From positions 124,001 to 188,000 of the forward strand of contig NZ_VCQT01000044.1 of assembly GCF_005938655.1 (NCBI RefSeq): a stretch of DNA of 64,000 bases. Direction: 5' to 3'. This stretch comes from Alloalcanivorax gelatiniphagus. Lineage in GTDB: Bacteria > Pseudomonadota > Gammaproteobacteria > Pseudomonadales > Alcanivoracaceae. Positions 9,341 to 19,770 of the stretch are shown piece after piece. Under the pieces are notes generated by a model, which was not told where the DNA came from, made no database searches, and saw only the letters and a program-made list of their open reading frames with translations. Each line of letters starts with the position of its first letter. Within the stretch, counting starts at the first letter, position 1. Position numbers and translations under genes: made by a program.

Positions 9341-10099
9341 TCAAAGGGAGTTGCAGAGGTGGGCGCCGTCCACCGGAATGGCGGCGCCGCTGATGTAGGA
9401 CGAAGCGTCCGAGGCAAGCAGCAGCAGCGGGCCCACCAGTTCGTCGATCTGACCGAGCCGCCGGAACGGAATGCGCTTGATCAGCTTCTCGCCGTGAGGG
9501 CCCTGGAAGAAGTCCCGGTTGATGTCGGTTTCCACATAGCCGGGGCAGATGGCGTTGCAGCGGATGCCGTGGCGGGCGTAGTCCAGGGCGATGGATTTGG
9601 TGAGCTGCACCACCGCCGCCTTGGAGGCGGTGTAAGGGGCCAGCAGGGCGCCCACCCGCAGGCCGAGGATGGAGGCAATATTGATGATGTTGCCCGGGCG
9701 ACCGTCCCGGCGCCATTGCTGGATGGCGAACTTGCTCACCGCCCAGACGCCGTTGAGGTTGGTGTCGATCACCGCGTTCCAGTCGGCCTCGTCCAGGGTG
9801 TCCAGGGCGCCTTCGCGGGAGATCCCGGCGTTGTTCACCACCACGTCCAGGGCCGGCATGTCCGCGAACGCCGCTTCCACGCTGGCCGGGTCGGACACGT
9901 CCATGGGCAGCACCAGGGCGTCACGGCCCTGGGCGCGCACCGCCTCGGCGGTTTCCTGCAGCTTGTCCACGCGGCGGGCGGCCAGCACCAGATCGGCGCC
10001 GTTTTCCGCCAGCACCCGGGCAAAGTGGGCGCCAAAGCCGCTGGAGGCGCCGGTGATCAGCACCCGTTTGCCGGTAATATCGAAACGCGATTCGCTCAT
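9341..10099 (-). CDS. SDR family oxidoreductase (FabG-like)
   Basis: A 252-residue classical SDR. It has TGASSGFG at 16-23, NNAG at 89-92, catalytic Ser143, Tyr156 and Lys160 (YTASK), and a CPGYVETDIN block after the active site. The AARR after strand two suggests NADP(H). The ATG at 10099 has GAGGAGAG upstream; the longer frame to 10144 adds 15 unconserved residues. The overall form is close to 3-oxoacyl-ACP reductases and 3-hydroxyacyl-CoA dehydrogenases, but no acyl-specific residues can be read with confidence. It lies upstream of the EamA gene on the same strand. Confidence 0.85.
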   Translation of the reverse strand: MSESRFDITGKRVLITGASSGFGAHFARVLAENGADLVLAARRVDKLQETAEAVRAQGRDALVLPMDVSDPASVEAAFADMPALDVVVNNAGISREGALDTLDEADWNAVIDTNLNGVWAVSKFAIQQWRRDGRPGNIINIASILGLRVGALLAPYTASKAAVVQLTKSIALDYARHGIRCNAICPGYVETDINRDFFQGPHGEKLIKRIPFRRLGQIDELVGPLLLLASDASSYISGAAIPVDGAHLCNSL

Positions 10100-10245
10100 G
10101 CTCTCTCCTCTCCCTCCGCCTTCGGCGGACGGCTGACGATTCAAAAAAGGGGCAATTCAGTCAAAGGACTTTACTGTAACGGAATGGGGGCGCGGCGGGG
10201 AGCCGGGGTTCCGCCATGGCGGGTCGGCGGCCGGCGGATCACCGC

Positions 10246-11274
10246 TCAGTGGCGGTAAAAGCTGGGCGGGTGCCCGGTCCAGCGCCGGAACGCCCGGGTG
10301 AAATTGCTGGGGTCGGCGTAGCCCAGCAGATCGGCCACCTTCTGCACCGGCAGGTTGGCCTGCAGGTAGCGCACGGCGCGCGTCATGCGCACCTCCTCAA
10401 GCAGGTTCCGGTAACTGACCCCCACCGCCGCCAGATGCCGGCGCAGGGTGCGCGAGGTGAGATGAAAACTGGCGGCCAGCTGTTCCAGGGAAGGCAGCAT
10501 GCCCTCCGCCTGCATCAGCCGGCCGCGCACCCGGGACGCCCAATCCTGGTCCGCTTCCAGCCGTTGCAGTTCTTCCTCGCATTTTTGCGCGGCCATCTGG
10601 CGGGAAGCCGGGTCCGCCAGCGCCAGGGGTTCGCTCATCAGGGCGGCGGGAAAGCGCAGCGCCGCCACATCGCCGCCGAAACTCACCGGCATGGCGAGCA
10701 CCTCGGCGTACCGGCGGGCATGGGCCGGCTCCGTGTAGGGCAGCTCCAGGGTGGCGTCGCGGAACCGGTCGCCGAGCAGATAGCGCAGCCCGCCCACCAG
10801 AGCGGCGGTGACCACCTCCAGGTAGGGCACCCGGATGTCACCCAGGTCGTAGGGCTCGGCCAGGCAGAAGCGCACCCAGGGGCCCTGCACCCGCAGGCGC
10901 GGCAGACACAGCCGGGTGCGGGTGCGGAAGTAGCGCTCCAGCAACTCCAGGGCCTCGCCCAGGTCGGCGCTGCTGATCGCCGCGTAGCCCAGCAGGCCGT
11001 GGGCGGTGACCGTCAGCTGCTGGCCCAGGGCCAGGCCAATGGCCGGGTCGCCGCCCATGGCGCGGGCGCCTTCCATGACGCGCCGGAACTGGTCAAAGCG
11101 CAGCGCCGGGCGGGGGCTGTACACGGCGTCCGCGTCCAGGCCGACACGGGCCAGCAACTGGTCGGTGTCAAGGCCGAAGTCGCCGATCAGTTCCAGCAGG
11201 TTGCGTACATAGTTCACGGGCATGGGGGAGCGGTCATCGACACGCTGCCCGGAGCCGGTGGCGGTGGTGTCCAT
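10246..11274 (-). CDS. AraC family transcriptional regulator (arabinose-binding-domain type)
   Basis: A regulator of about 342 residues. The N-terminal 200 residues resemble the ligand-binding domain found in OruR/ArgR-like AraC proteins (VGLDADAVYSPRPALRFDQFRRVM and LGYAAISSADLGEALELLERYF). The C-terminal AraC-type double helix-turn-helix is clear (SRTLRRHLAAVGVSYRNLLEE, then VADLLGYADPSNFTRAFRRWTG). The start is uncertain: ATG 11274 gives normal length but has no clear ribosome site; ATG 11223 is an alternative. It is divergent from the MOSC gene and upstream of the FabG-like SDR on the same strand, which it may regulate. Confidence 0.85.
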   Translation of the reverse strand: MDTTATGSGQRVDDRSPMPVNYVRNLLELIGDFGLDTDQLLARVGLDADAVYSPRPALRFDQFRRVMEGARAMGGDPAIGLALGQQLTVTAHGLLGYAAISSADLGEALELLERYFRTRTRLCLPRLRVQGPWVRFCLAEPYDLGDIRVPYLEVVTAALVGGLRYLLGDRFRDATLELPYTEPAHARRYAEVLAMPVSFGGDVAALRFPAALMSEPLALADPASRQMAAQKCEEELQRLEADQDWASRVRGRLMQAEGMLPSLEQLAASFHLTSRTLRRHLAAVGVSYRNLLEEVRMTRAVRYLQANLPVQKVADLLGYADPSNFTRAFRRWTGHPPSFYRH

Positions 11275-11399
11275 GGGGCAAGAATACCGCTTTTTTCGCC
11301 GCTGTCCGAAAATGACAGCTCCCGCTGGCCCGGGCCAGGCCCTGCAAAGCCCGCCGCGCTGCAGTAACATGGCCGCTTCGTTCCACAGCGGAGCCGGTC

Positions 11400-11876
11400 A
11401 TGGCCCAGGTGCAAGCCCTCTATATCGCCGCCGAGAAGCGCGGCCCGGTGAGCCGCCATCCGGCGCTCAAGGTGGAGGCCGGTCGCGGCATCGTCGGCGA
11501 TCGCCGCTACCGCCGGAACACGCCGCCGGCGGAGCAGATCACCCTGATCGAGAGTGAACAGGTGGCGGCCTTCAACCGGGAGTTCGGTGTGCGGGTGGAA
11601 CCGGGCGCCCTGCGCCGCAATGTGATCACCGAGGGGGTGGACCTGAACGCCCTGGAAGGCCGGCTGTTCCAGGTCGGTGGCATTCTGATGCGCGGCATCG
11701 AACTGTGCGAACCCTGTTCGGTGGTGGGCCATCTGCTGGCCGGGCCGTCGCTGAGCCCGGCCCAGGTGGTGCGCGGGCTCACCGGCCGTGGCGGCCTGCG
11801 CGCCGAGGTGCTGGCGTCCGGCGTGCTGCGCGAGGGCGACCCGATCCGCGCCCACGAGCCGGAGCCGTCCGCTTGA
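11400..11876 (+). CDS. MOSC domain-containing protein
   Basis: A 158-residue stand-alone MOSC domain, the fold of the C-terminal part of molybdenum cofactor sulfurases and of YiiM/YuaD. The GRGIVGDRRYR start of the domain, an EQITLIE strand and the conserved cysteine in LCEPC (about residues 103-106) are visible. MOSC proteins carry sulfur to, or act with, the molybdenum cofactor. Its stop overlaps the TTG start of the following DUF1415 gene (TTGA), so the two are translationally coupled. Confidence 0.88.
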   Translation: MAQVQALYIAAEKRGPVSRHPALKVEAGRGIVGDRRYRRNTPPAEQITLIESEQVAAFNREFGVRVEPGALRRNVITEGVDLNALEGRLFQVGGILMRGIELCEPCSVVGHLLAGPSLSPAQVVRGLTGRGGLRAEVLASGVLREGDPIRAHEPEPSA

Positions 11877-12406
11877 GCGCCGTGGAGCGGCAGGTGCGCG
11901 CCTGGCTGGAAGGGGCGGTGCTGGACCTGAATCTGTGCCCGTTCGCGGCCCGCCCCTACGCCGACGGCCGGGTGCGCCTGGTGGTCAGCGAGGCCACCAC
12001 TCCCGAGCAGGTCCTGGCGGAGCTGCAGGAGGAACTGCTGCACCTGGACCGCACCCCGGTGGTGGAAACCACCCTGCTGGTGACGCCCCGGGCGCTCGCC
12101 GATTTCCTCGACTACAACGATTTTCTGGACCCGGTGGACGCGCTGCTGGAGGAACACGGCGGCGGCGGTGTTTACCAGGTGGCCAGCTTCCACCCGGACT
12201 ACCAGTTCGCCGGCACCGACCCGGGGGACGCCGAAAACTACAGCAACCGGGCGCCCTACCCGATCCTGCATGTGCTGCGCGAGGACAGCCTGGAGCGGGC
12301 CCTGGCCGCCTACCCGGACGCCGAGGCCATTCCCGAGCGCAACATCGCCACCCTCAACCGGCTGGGCGGCGAACATCTGCGCCGCCTGTTCGCCGGCTGG
12401 TCCTGA
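11873..12406 (+). CDS. DUF1415 family protein
   Basis: A 177-residue protein with the typical DUF1415 features: an early LNLCPFAARP motif with one cysteine, a long middle region with FLDYNDFLDPVDALL, and SFHPDYQFAGT followed by NYSNRAPYPILHVLRE. The function is not established. The start is TTG at 11873, with GGAG upstream and sharing TTGA with the MOSC stop; a longer frame exists but lies inside the MOSC gene. The last 53 bp overlap the convergent pseudouridine synthase gene. Confidence 0.82.
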   Translation: MSAVERQVRAWLEGAVLDLNLCPFAARPYADGRVRLVVSEATTPEQVLAELQEELLHLDRTPVVETTLLVTPRALADFLDYNDFLDPVDALLEEHGGGGVYQVASFHPDYQFAGTDPGDAENYSNRAPYPILHVLREDSLERALAAYPDAEAIPERNIATLNRLGGEHLRRLFAGWS

Positions 12407-13085
12407 GCTCCTCGTCACTGAGCGGCCGGTACCCGCCCGGCGCCAGGGCCGGGTCCAGGCGAATCCCGGCCACGCTTTCCCGGTGCAGGGCCACCACCCG
12501 ATTGTCGAAATGGCCAAACAGCCGCTTGATGTGGTGGTAGCGGCCCTCGCGCAGGGTCACCCGCGCCTCCCGGGGCCCCAGGATCTCCAGTTCCGCGGGC
12601 AGGGTGGTCAGGTCCTCGTAGCGGAAATACAGCCCGCGCCGGAACACCTCCCCATAGTGCTCGCCGATGGGGTCCTCGGTGCGCACGTGATAGATCTTTT
12701 CGCCGCTGCCGGGCTCGGTGAGCCGCCGTGACCAGCGGCCATCATTGGTGAGCAGCACCAGGCCGGTGGAGTTGAAGTCCAGCCGCCCGGCCAGATGCAG
12801 CCCGGCCTTGACCGGCTCCGGCTCGTCGATCAGGTCGAGCACGGTGGGGTGGTGGCGGTCCCGGGTGGCACTGACGCAGCCGGCCGGCTTGTGCACCATC
12901 AGGTAACGGGGCACGCCGCGGCGCAGGGACACGCCGTCCAGGGTCACCGCGCTGAACCCATCCACCGGGTACAGGCCATCGCCCACCGGCTGCCCATCCA
13001 CCCTGACCCGGCCGGCGGCCAGGGCCAGGCGCACGCCACGGCGGCCCAAGTCGGTCTCCCGGGCCAGAAAACGGTCCAGTCGCAT
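12354..13085 (-). CDS. rsuA: RsuA-family 16S rRNA pseudouridine synthase
   Basis: A 243-residue enzyme. Residues 1-45 are an S4-like RNA-binding start (MRLDRFLARE). The catalytic motif GRLDFNSTGLVLLTNDG carries the active-site Asp, and YLMVHKPAGCVSAT and EGRYHHIKRLFGHFDNRV are conserved in the RsuA/RluE/RluF branch. RsuA makes pseudouridine 516 in 16S rRNA; assignment to RsuA and not another member rests on size and the N-terminal domain. The ATG at 13085 was chosen because the S4 domain begins there. The C-terminus runs about 20 residues past the usual end and overlaps DUF1415. Confidence 0.82.
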   Translation of the reverse strand: MRLDRFLARETDLGRRGVRLALAAGRVRVDGQPVGDGLYPVDGFSAVTLDGVSLRRGVPRYLMVHKPAGCVSATRDRHHPTVLDLIDEPEPVKAGLHLAGRLDFNSTGLVLLTNDGRWSRRLTEPGSGEKIYHVRTEDPIGEHYGEVFRRGLYFRYEDLTTLPAELEILGPREARVTLREGRYHHIKRLFGHFDNRVVALHRESVAGIRLDPALAPGGYRPLSDEELRTSRRTGGADVRRPAG

Positions 13086-13117
13086 TGCAGCCTCGTGCAG
13101 GAATCGCGGGGTTTCGC

Positions 13118-13126
13118 TGGTATGAT
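13118..13126 (+). promoter_or_regulatory. Possible extended -10 promoter of rep
   Basis: TGGTATGAT fits the extended -10 pattern TGnTATNAT and lies 33 bp before the rep ATG. No good -35 hexamer is present, as is usual for extended -10 promoters. Confidence 0.4.
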
Positions 13127-13158
13127 ACGCCTTTTCACGATCCCTTCCCCGGAGCCTT

Positions 13159-15180
<2,022 letters not shown>

Positions 15181-15198
15181 ACGCCGGCGCCCGGCTCG

Positions 15199-15218
15199 GG
15201 CCCGGGCAGGCCCGGGCC
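15199..15218. terminator. GC hairpin between rep and cytochrome c5 (possible bidirectional terminator)
   Basis: GGCCCGGG and CCCGGGCC form an 8-bp stem with a 4-base loop between the convergent genes. No T run follows on either strand, so termination strength is doubtful. Confidence 0.4.
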
Positions 15219-15240
15219 GGAGAGGTGTTCGGTGGGGCTG

Positions 15241-15693
15241 TTACTTGCTCTTGCCGACGATGTATTCCACGGCGGCGTGGATTTCGTCTTCCGAGCAGTT
15301 GGCGCACATACCCTTGGCGGGCATGGCGTTGAAGCCTTCGTAGGCGTGCTTGACCAGGGTGTCGATGCCCTTGTCGATGCGCGGCGCCCAGGCAGCGGTA
15401 TCGCCCAGTTTCGGCGCGCCGGCGGCACCGGAGGCGTGACAGGCGGCGCAGCCGCTGTTGTACACTTCTTCCCCGGAACGCGGTTCAGCGGACCCTTCGG
15501 CGGCGGCCACCTGGCTGCCACACTCTTCCCCTTCCACGCACACGCTACCCACCGGCTTAAGGCGTTCGGCGGTGGCGCGATCACTGAAAATGGAGCGTTG
15601 ACCCAGGGGGTAGGAGGAACTCTCGGCGGCCGCGGCCATTCCGGCGAACAGGGTAGCCAGAAGGACCAGGCTGGCGGACAGCATTTTTCTCAC
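15241..15693 (-). CDS. Cytochrome c5 family protein
   Basis: A 150-residue secreted class I cytochrome c. Residues 1-23 are a signal peptide. The haem-binding motif CAACH is at Cys82-Cys85-His86, the probable axial Met at 123, and the extra CANC pair (Cys130, Cys133) is the disulfide typical of cytochrome c5. It should carry electrons in the periplasm to a terminal oxidase. Unusually, the segment before the haem domain is about 50 residues long and holds two more cysteines (52 and 58). The start is GTG at 15693 with GAGGTG upstream. A TATAAT hexamer occurs on the minus strand at 15705-15710 and another about 30 bp further up, so a promoter lies close by. Confidence 0.9.
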   Translation of the reverse strand: MRKMLSASLVLLATLFAGMAAAAESSSYPLGQRSIFSDRATAERLKPVGSVCVEGEECGSQVAAAEGSAEPRSGEEVYNSGCAACHASGAAGAPKLGDTAAWAPRIDKGIDTLVKHAYEGFNAMPAKGMCANCSEDEIHAAVEYIVGKSK

Positions 15694-15783
15694 GATGACA
15701 CCTCATTATAGCTGTGACTTGCCCCGGGGGCGGCCGGATTATACCCGTAGAAAACACGGGGAAAAAGGCACATCGACCCAGGA

Positions 15784-18381
15784 TTACAGATGATCCACCT
15801 GGATACGAGGCAGGGAGAGGGTAAAACAGCTGCCCTCGCCGGGGGTACTTTGCACTTCGATATCGCCGCCGTGGCGCTCGGTGACCACCTTGACGAAGCG
15901 CAGCCCCAGGCCCGCGCCACGGGTCCGGGCACCCCCGCTGGTGCTGGCCCGGCTGAAGCGCTCGAACAGCTTGTCCTGGAATTCCTCGGGGATGCCGACA
16001 CCGCTGTCACGCACCTGACAGAGCACCTTGTCCTGGTCGGCGTACAGGCTGACTTCCACGGCACCGCCTTCCTGGCTGTACTTGATGGCGTTGGTGAGCA
16101 GGTTGACCACCAACCGCTCCAGCAGCTCGTTGTTGCCGCGCACCCACACATCCACGTCCTGGTCGTAGACGAAGCGTAGCCCGATGTCCCGGGTCTGGGC
16201 CTGGATCTGCACCTGGTCGATGGCCGATTCCACCACGTCGAGCATGTCCTGCTCGATCATTTCCACCGCTTCCTCGGATTCCACCCGCGCCAACTGCAGG
16301 AACTGCTCGGCGATGTTCAGGTTGCGCTGGGCGTAGTGTTCCACATTGTCCAGGAAGTCGCGCAGCCGTTCGCCATCCTCGCCGTGGCGCATCTTGCCGA
16401 TCAGCGCCAGCACCGACACCATCGGCGAGCGCAGGTCGTGGGACAGGAAATCCAGCATCTCGGTGCGGGTGCGCATGGCCTGCTTGACGTCGGAGATGTC
16501 CTTGAGGCTGATGATCAGCATGCGCCCGGGCTGATCGCCGGCGTGCACCAGAATCATGTCCAGGTACAGGTCCATGCCGCGCCGGTTGCGGCACTCCTTC
16601 TGCACCCGGCCGTCGGCGAGCACCGCCTGAACCAGCTCGATCCAGTGGCGGTCACCGCCGAATTCCAGCTCGCGGCCGATGTCCGCCAGCCCCAGGGTAT
16701 CCTGGCCGACCCCCTCCAGGCTGAGCAGGTAGGCGGCCTGGGGGTTGATGAACACCACCCCGCCACAGGCGTCGCAAATCAGCACGCCCTCACTCATCTG
16801 CGCCAGGCCCACCTGGAAGAAGCGGGTCAGCGCCTGCTGGCGCTGCTCTTCATTGCGCAGTTTCTCCACGTGCTTTTCGATCACCTCGTAGCGCGGGCCG
16901 GTATTGCGGCCCCGCGCCTCGGTGCGCGACAGCATGGCGCGAATCCAATAGTCGTAGGTGTCCGCGTCCAGCCCCTGGCGCCAGGCCACCCACAGCTCGT
17001 AGCGGCGCCCCTCATGGCGGAACGGATACCGGCGGGCCAGCTGACCGCGCCAGTCCACCGGCGCCAGCTGCTCGCCACCGGTGACCGGCGCACCGCCCTG
17101 GGTCTGCAGCCGCCAGGCGCGCACCGGCAGCACCTGGTCGAGCATGCGCAGCATCCGCGACATGGGCGCCGGCTCGGTCAGGCGCCGGTTCAGGTCGCTG
17201 TATTCCGCCAGCCGCGCCAGGGCGTTGCGCATATAGGCCATGGAGTATTCCAGGCGCCGCCAGGTCCACAGCGGGTAGGCGACGATGGCGGACAGCAACG
17301 CCGCCGCCGGCGGGAACCACAGATTGAACAGCGCCAGCAGGCCATAGCAGACCGCCAGGGTCAGGCCCAGGAAGCCGATCACCACCGGGATGCTCCAGCG
17401 CGGCAGCACCAGCGGCAGACACAGGGGCGCCAGCAGCGCCAGCAACACGCCCAGCACCAGCGCCCAGACCTGGCCCATGGCCTGGATCAGCTTGTCCCGG
17501 CGCAGCGCGTCGAAAATATTGGCGTTGATCTCCACCCCGGCCATCAGCTCGCCCTGCCCGGCCAGCGGCGTGGGCAGCACATCGCCCAGGCCGGCGGCGG
17601 TGGCGCCGATCAGCACGAACTGGTCCTTGACCAGCTGATCCGGCACCCGGCCCTCCAGCAAGTCCACCGCGGACACCTGGGGGTAGGTACCGGCCGGGCC
17701 GGCGAAGGGGATATAGCGTTGGTATTTGCGCACATTGGCGAGACCGGAAAAGCCCTCGTCCTCGCCGGCGGGGTACTTGTCCGGGGACAACAGACCCTCG
17801 CCTTCCAGCAGCGCCTGGGTGATGTGCGGCCACCAGGGCTGGCCTATGCCCGAGCGCATATACACCGAGCGGGCCACGCCGTCGCCGTCCAGTTCCAGGT
17901 CCACGTGGCCCAGCCCCTTGGCGGCCCGGGCAAAGAAGGAGTGGGGCAGCACCTCGATCAACTGGCCCCCGGAGCGCAGCTGCTCCACGTGCACCGGCAG
18001 ATAGACACTGCCGGCGTCCTGGATCGCCTTGACCAGGGCCTGGTCGGACTCCGGCCGGGCACGGTCCGGCTCGGACAGGATCAGGTCCATGAGGATGGCC
18101 CGGGCGCCCTGTTTTTCCAGTTGCTGGATGATCTGGGCGTGGACCCGACGGTCCCAGGGCCAGCGGCCGATTTCCCGCAGGCTGTACTCGTCGATGCCAA
18201 CAATCAGCACGTCGCCGGAGGGCTCCATGGGGAGCCACTGCATCATGCTGTCGTAGACGTAACGATTGAAAAAGGAGAGCGCACCGCTGATCGAGAGCAG
18301 CACACAGAGCCCGGCCACGACCAACAGCACCGACAGGTGTTCAACAAAGTAGCGTTTCTGCTCGGAACCCGAGTTCGCCAT
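15784..18381 (-). CDS. CHASE2-PAS sensor histidine kinase
   Basis: An 865-residue membrane sensor kinase. One helix near residues 15-40 precedes a periplasmic CHASE2 domain (about 40-310, with VLIVGIDEYSLREIGRWPWDR). Three close hydrophobic segments (about 320-390) return the chain to the cytosol. A PAS-like region near 525-625 is followed by HisKA with the phospho-acceptor His in FLSHDLRSP near 647. The HATPase domain has N-box NLLTNAIKYS near 757, G1 DSGVGIP and a G2 loop. The CHASE2 ligand is unknown for this family. The gene lies 166 bp downstream of an OmpR-type regulator on the same strand, its probable partner. Confidence 0.9.
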   Translation of the reverse strand: MANSGSEQKRYFVEHLSVLLVVAGLCVLLSISGALSFFNRYVYDSMMQWLPMEPSGDVLIVGIDEYSLREIGRWPWDRRVHAQIIQQLEKQGARAILMDLILSEPDRARPESDQALVKAIQDAGSVYLPVHVEQLRSGGQLIEVLPHSFFARAAKGLGHVDLELDGDGVARSVYMRSGIGQPWWPHITQALLEGEGLLSPDKYPAGEDEGFSGLANVRKYQRYIPFAGPAGTYPQVSAVDLLEGRVPDQLVKDQFVLIGATAAGLGDVLPTPLAGQGELMAGVEINANIFDALRRDKLIQAMGQVWALVLGVLLALLAPLCLPLVLPRWSIPVVIGFLGLTLAVCYGLLALFNLWFPPAAALLSAIVAYPLWTWRRLEYSMAYMRNALARLAEYSDLNRRLTEPAPMSRMLRMLDQVLPVRAWRLQTQGGAPVTGGEQLAPVDWRGQLARRYPFRHEGRRYELWVAWRQGLDADTYDYWIRAMLSRTEARGRNTGPRYEVIEKHVEKLRNEEQRQQALTRFFQVGLAQMSEGVLICDACGGVVFINPQAAYLLSLEGVGQDTLGLADIGRELEFGGDRHWIELVQAVLADGRVQKECRNRRGMDLYLDMILVHAGDQPGRMLIISLKDISDVKQAMRTRTEMLDFLSHDLRSPMVSVLALIGKMRHGEDGERLRDFLDNVEHYAQRNLNIAEQFLQLARVESEEAVEMIEQDMLDVVESAIDQVQIQAQTRDIGLRFVYDQDVDVWVRGNNELLERLVVNLLTNAIKYSQEGGAVEVSLYADQDKVLCQVRDSGVGIPEEFQDKLFERFSRASTSGGARTRGAGLGLRFVKVVTERHGGDIEVQSTPGEGSCFTLSLPRIQVDHL

Positions 18382-18547
18382 GGTGCCCCTAGAAATTCGT
18401 TACTGCGCAGCCGTCAAACATTTGTTATTCGCCCCTCCGCGCGCGCGGGGATGCCCGGCTCCGGGGAGGTATCGACAATCAACGGACGGCCCGGCCAGAC
18501 AGGCACCTCGGACTGGCCGGACGGGGCAGGCCCGCCGGCGGTGGCGG

Positions 18548-19237
18548 CTATTCGTCCACCGGTTCCAGGCGGTAGCCGTGCTGATACACCGTTTTGATCC
18601 GATAGCCCCGTTCGGGCCGGATTTGCAGACTACGACGAATACGGCTGATATGCACGTCCACCGTGCGCGACTCGATCGGGGTCATGATGCCCCAGACCTT
18701 TTCCAGCAGGTGGGCGCGGGACATCAGCTTGCCCACGTTCTGAAACAAATAGCAGGCGAGCTCGTAGTCCTTGTCGGTGAGTTTGACGGGTTCTTCGTCG
18801 AGGAAGATCTGGCGCCGACCACGATCGATCGTCCAGGGTCCCACGGTCATCATTCCTTGATCATCCATGTCGGCCACACCCGCCCGGCGCCCCAGGGCGG
18901 TCAGACGAGCCAGCAGTTCCGCTTGTTTAACAGGCTTAACCATATAGTCGTCGGCCCCCTGGCTCAGCGCGCCGACGATGGAGGATTCGTCATCACGCTG
19001 GGTCGCGAACAGTACCGGCGTCTTGTTGCCACTGGCGCGTACTTCTCCAAGTACGGCGTAGCCACTCATGTCGGGCACTTCCCAATCAAGCACCAGTAAG
19101 TCGAAGGTATCCCTGCGCAGCAGGCTCATGAACTCCCGCCCACTGGAGAGATGCGTGCAGGTATGCCCGGCCTCTCTGAGCCAGTGCGTGACCAGCTCGG
19201 CCTGGGCGTGATCGTCTTCTAGGTAAGCAATACGCAC
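18548..19237 (-). CDS. OmpR/PhoB-type response regulator
   Basis: A 229-residue two-domain regulator. The receiver domain has the acidic pair Asp8/Asp9, phospho-acceptor Asp51 (LLVLDWEVPD) and the conserved Lys in DDYMVKPV. A winged-helix DNA-binding domain follows from about 130, with LTDKDYELACYLFQNVGKLMSRAHLLEKVWG, VDVHISRIRR and GYRIKTVYQHGYRL. The chosen start is GTG at 19237, with GGAG upstream and at the natural beginning of the receiver; the frame extends further but that part is unconserved. The CHASE2 kinase gene lies downstream. The target genes are unknown. Confidence 0.92.
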   Translation of the reverse strand: MRIAYLEDDHAQAELVTHWLREAGHTCTHLSSGREFMSLLRRDTFDLLVLDWEVPDMSGYAVLGEVRASGNKTPVLFATQRDDESSIVGALSQGADDYMVKPVKQAELLARLTALGRRAGVADMDDQGMMTVGPWTIDRGRRQIFLDEEPVKLTDKDYELACYLFQNVGKLMSRAHLLEKVWGIMTPIESRTVDVHISRIRRSLQIRPERGYRIKTVYQHGYRLEPVDE

Positions 19238-19379
19238 CGTTGGTTCTCCATCCTTATGCCGCCTGAGGGTAACGAAAGCGCCGCCGCTTGGCGGGAAAAG
19301 ATTGTAAAATGCCCGAACCCCACCGGTCCATGGACTCCCCCGCCACAACCCGGTATTATGCGCGTCCCTTCGATGGGGT

Positions 19380-19483
19380 CCGACGAAGTCGGGGAGCGTT
19401 AACGGCGCAATGCGCCGTCAGGCGGTGCAGCTGCCACCGCCCAACGCAAGTAAAAAAGAGTTCTGCGCCCGTAGCTCAGCTGG
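19380..19483 (+). repeat. 104-bp direct repeat, copy 1, ending in a tRNA-Arg 5' fragment
   Basis: This segment matches 19558-19661 with about five differences in 104 bp, two of which fall in the loop of a conserved GGCGC/GCGCC hairpin. Copy 2 runs into the functional tRNA-Arg, whereas copy 1 ends after 19 nt of tRNA sequence and continues into unrelated hairpins. The two copies are 178 bp apart. Confidence 0.9.
19465..19483 (+). pseudogene. tRNA-Arg 5' fragment (19 nt)
   Basis: GCGCCCGTAGCTCAGCTGG is identical to the first 19 nt of tRNA-Arg(CCG) at 19643: acceptor 5' strand and start of the D arm. No anticodon or 3' half follows, so it is a remnant of the duplicated segment. Confidence 0.85.
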
Positions 19484-19497
19484 GCGTAGCCGGACAA

Positions 19498-19550
19498 GCG
19501 GAAGCACCGCTTCCGCCCGGCGAAGCGCCTCCCGCGATGCAGCGCGGGAG
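19498..19550. repeat. Two hairpins between the 104-bp repeats
   Basis: GCGGAAGC/GCTTCCGC (19498-19516, 3-base loop) and CTCCCGCG/CGCGGGAG (19529-19550, 6-base loop) are perfect 8-bp stems. With the CCGAC/GTCGG, ACGGCGC/GCGCCGT and GGCGGTG/CACCGCC stems inside the 104-bp repeats they form a continuous chain of short hairpins leading to the tRNA. Confidence 0.75.
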
Positions 19551-19557
19551 GCCGGAC

Positions 19558-19661
19558 CCGACGAAGTCGGGGAGCGTTAACGGCGCGAAGCGCCGTCAGG
19601 CGGTGAAGCTGCCACCGCCAAACGCAAATAAAAAAGAGTTCTGCGCCCGTAGCTCAGCTGG
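19558..19661 (+). repeat. 104-bp direct repeat, copy 2, running into tRNA-Arg
   Basis: Second copy of the 19380-19483 segment. Its last 19 nt are the true 5' end of tRNA-Arg(CCG). The AAATAAAAAAGAG stretch just before the tRNA is the only AT-rich part and may belong to its promoter region. Confidence 0.9.
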
Positions 19662-19719
19662 ATAGAGCGTTGCCCTCCGGAGGCAAAGGTCAGAGGTTCG
19701 AATCCTCTCGGGCGTGCCA
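19643..19719 (+). tRNA. tRNA-Arg (anticodon CCG)
   Basis: A 77-nt tRNA with the acceptor pair GCGCCCG/CGGGCGT, D arm GCTC..GAGC, anticodon stem TTGCC/GGCAA with loop CTCCGGA (anticodon CCG, reads CGG), T arm CAGAG-GTTCGAAT-CCTCT and encoded CCA. CGG is a frequent arginine codon in the surrounding GC-rich genes. Its last 11 nt are the left edge of a 62-bp perfect palindrome. Confidence 0.95.
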
Positions 19720-19770
19720 AATAAAAAGGGGCCACCCGCTTGGGTGGCCCCTTTTTATTTGGCACGCCCG
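19709..19770. terminator. 62-bp perfect palindrome: tRNA-Arg 3' end plus bidirectional terminator
   Basis: Two 29-bp arms (19709-19737 and 19742-19770) are exact reverse complements around the loop GCTT. The inner part is a strong terminator, GGGGCCACCC stem flanked by A5 and T5, which works in both directions. The outer 11 bp repeat the tRNA 3' end (CGGGCGTGCCA) in inverted form. Terminating the tRNA transcript is the plain role; the inverted copy of the tRNA end is unusual. Confidence 0.9.

Noticed and set aside
8246-10258. 670-codon plus-strand open frame
   Set aside because: It overlaps comM and is antisense to the EamA and SDR genes, with low-complexity His/Gln composition.
16336-18597. 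753-codon plus-strand open frame
   Set aside because: Antisense of the CHASE2 kinase; the kinase frame has all expected motifs.
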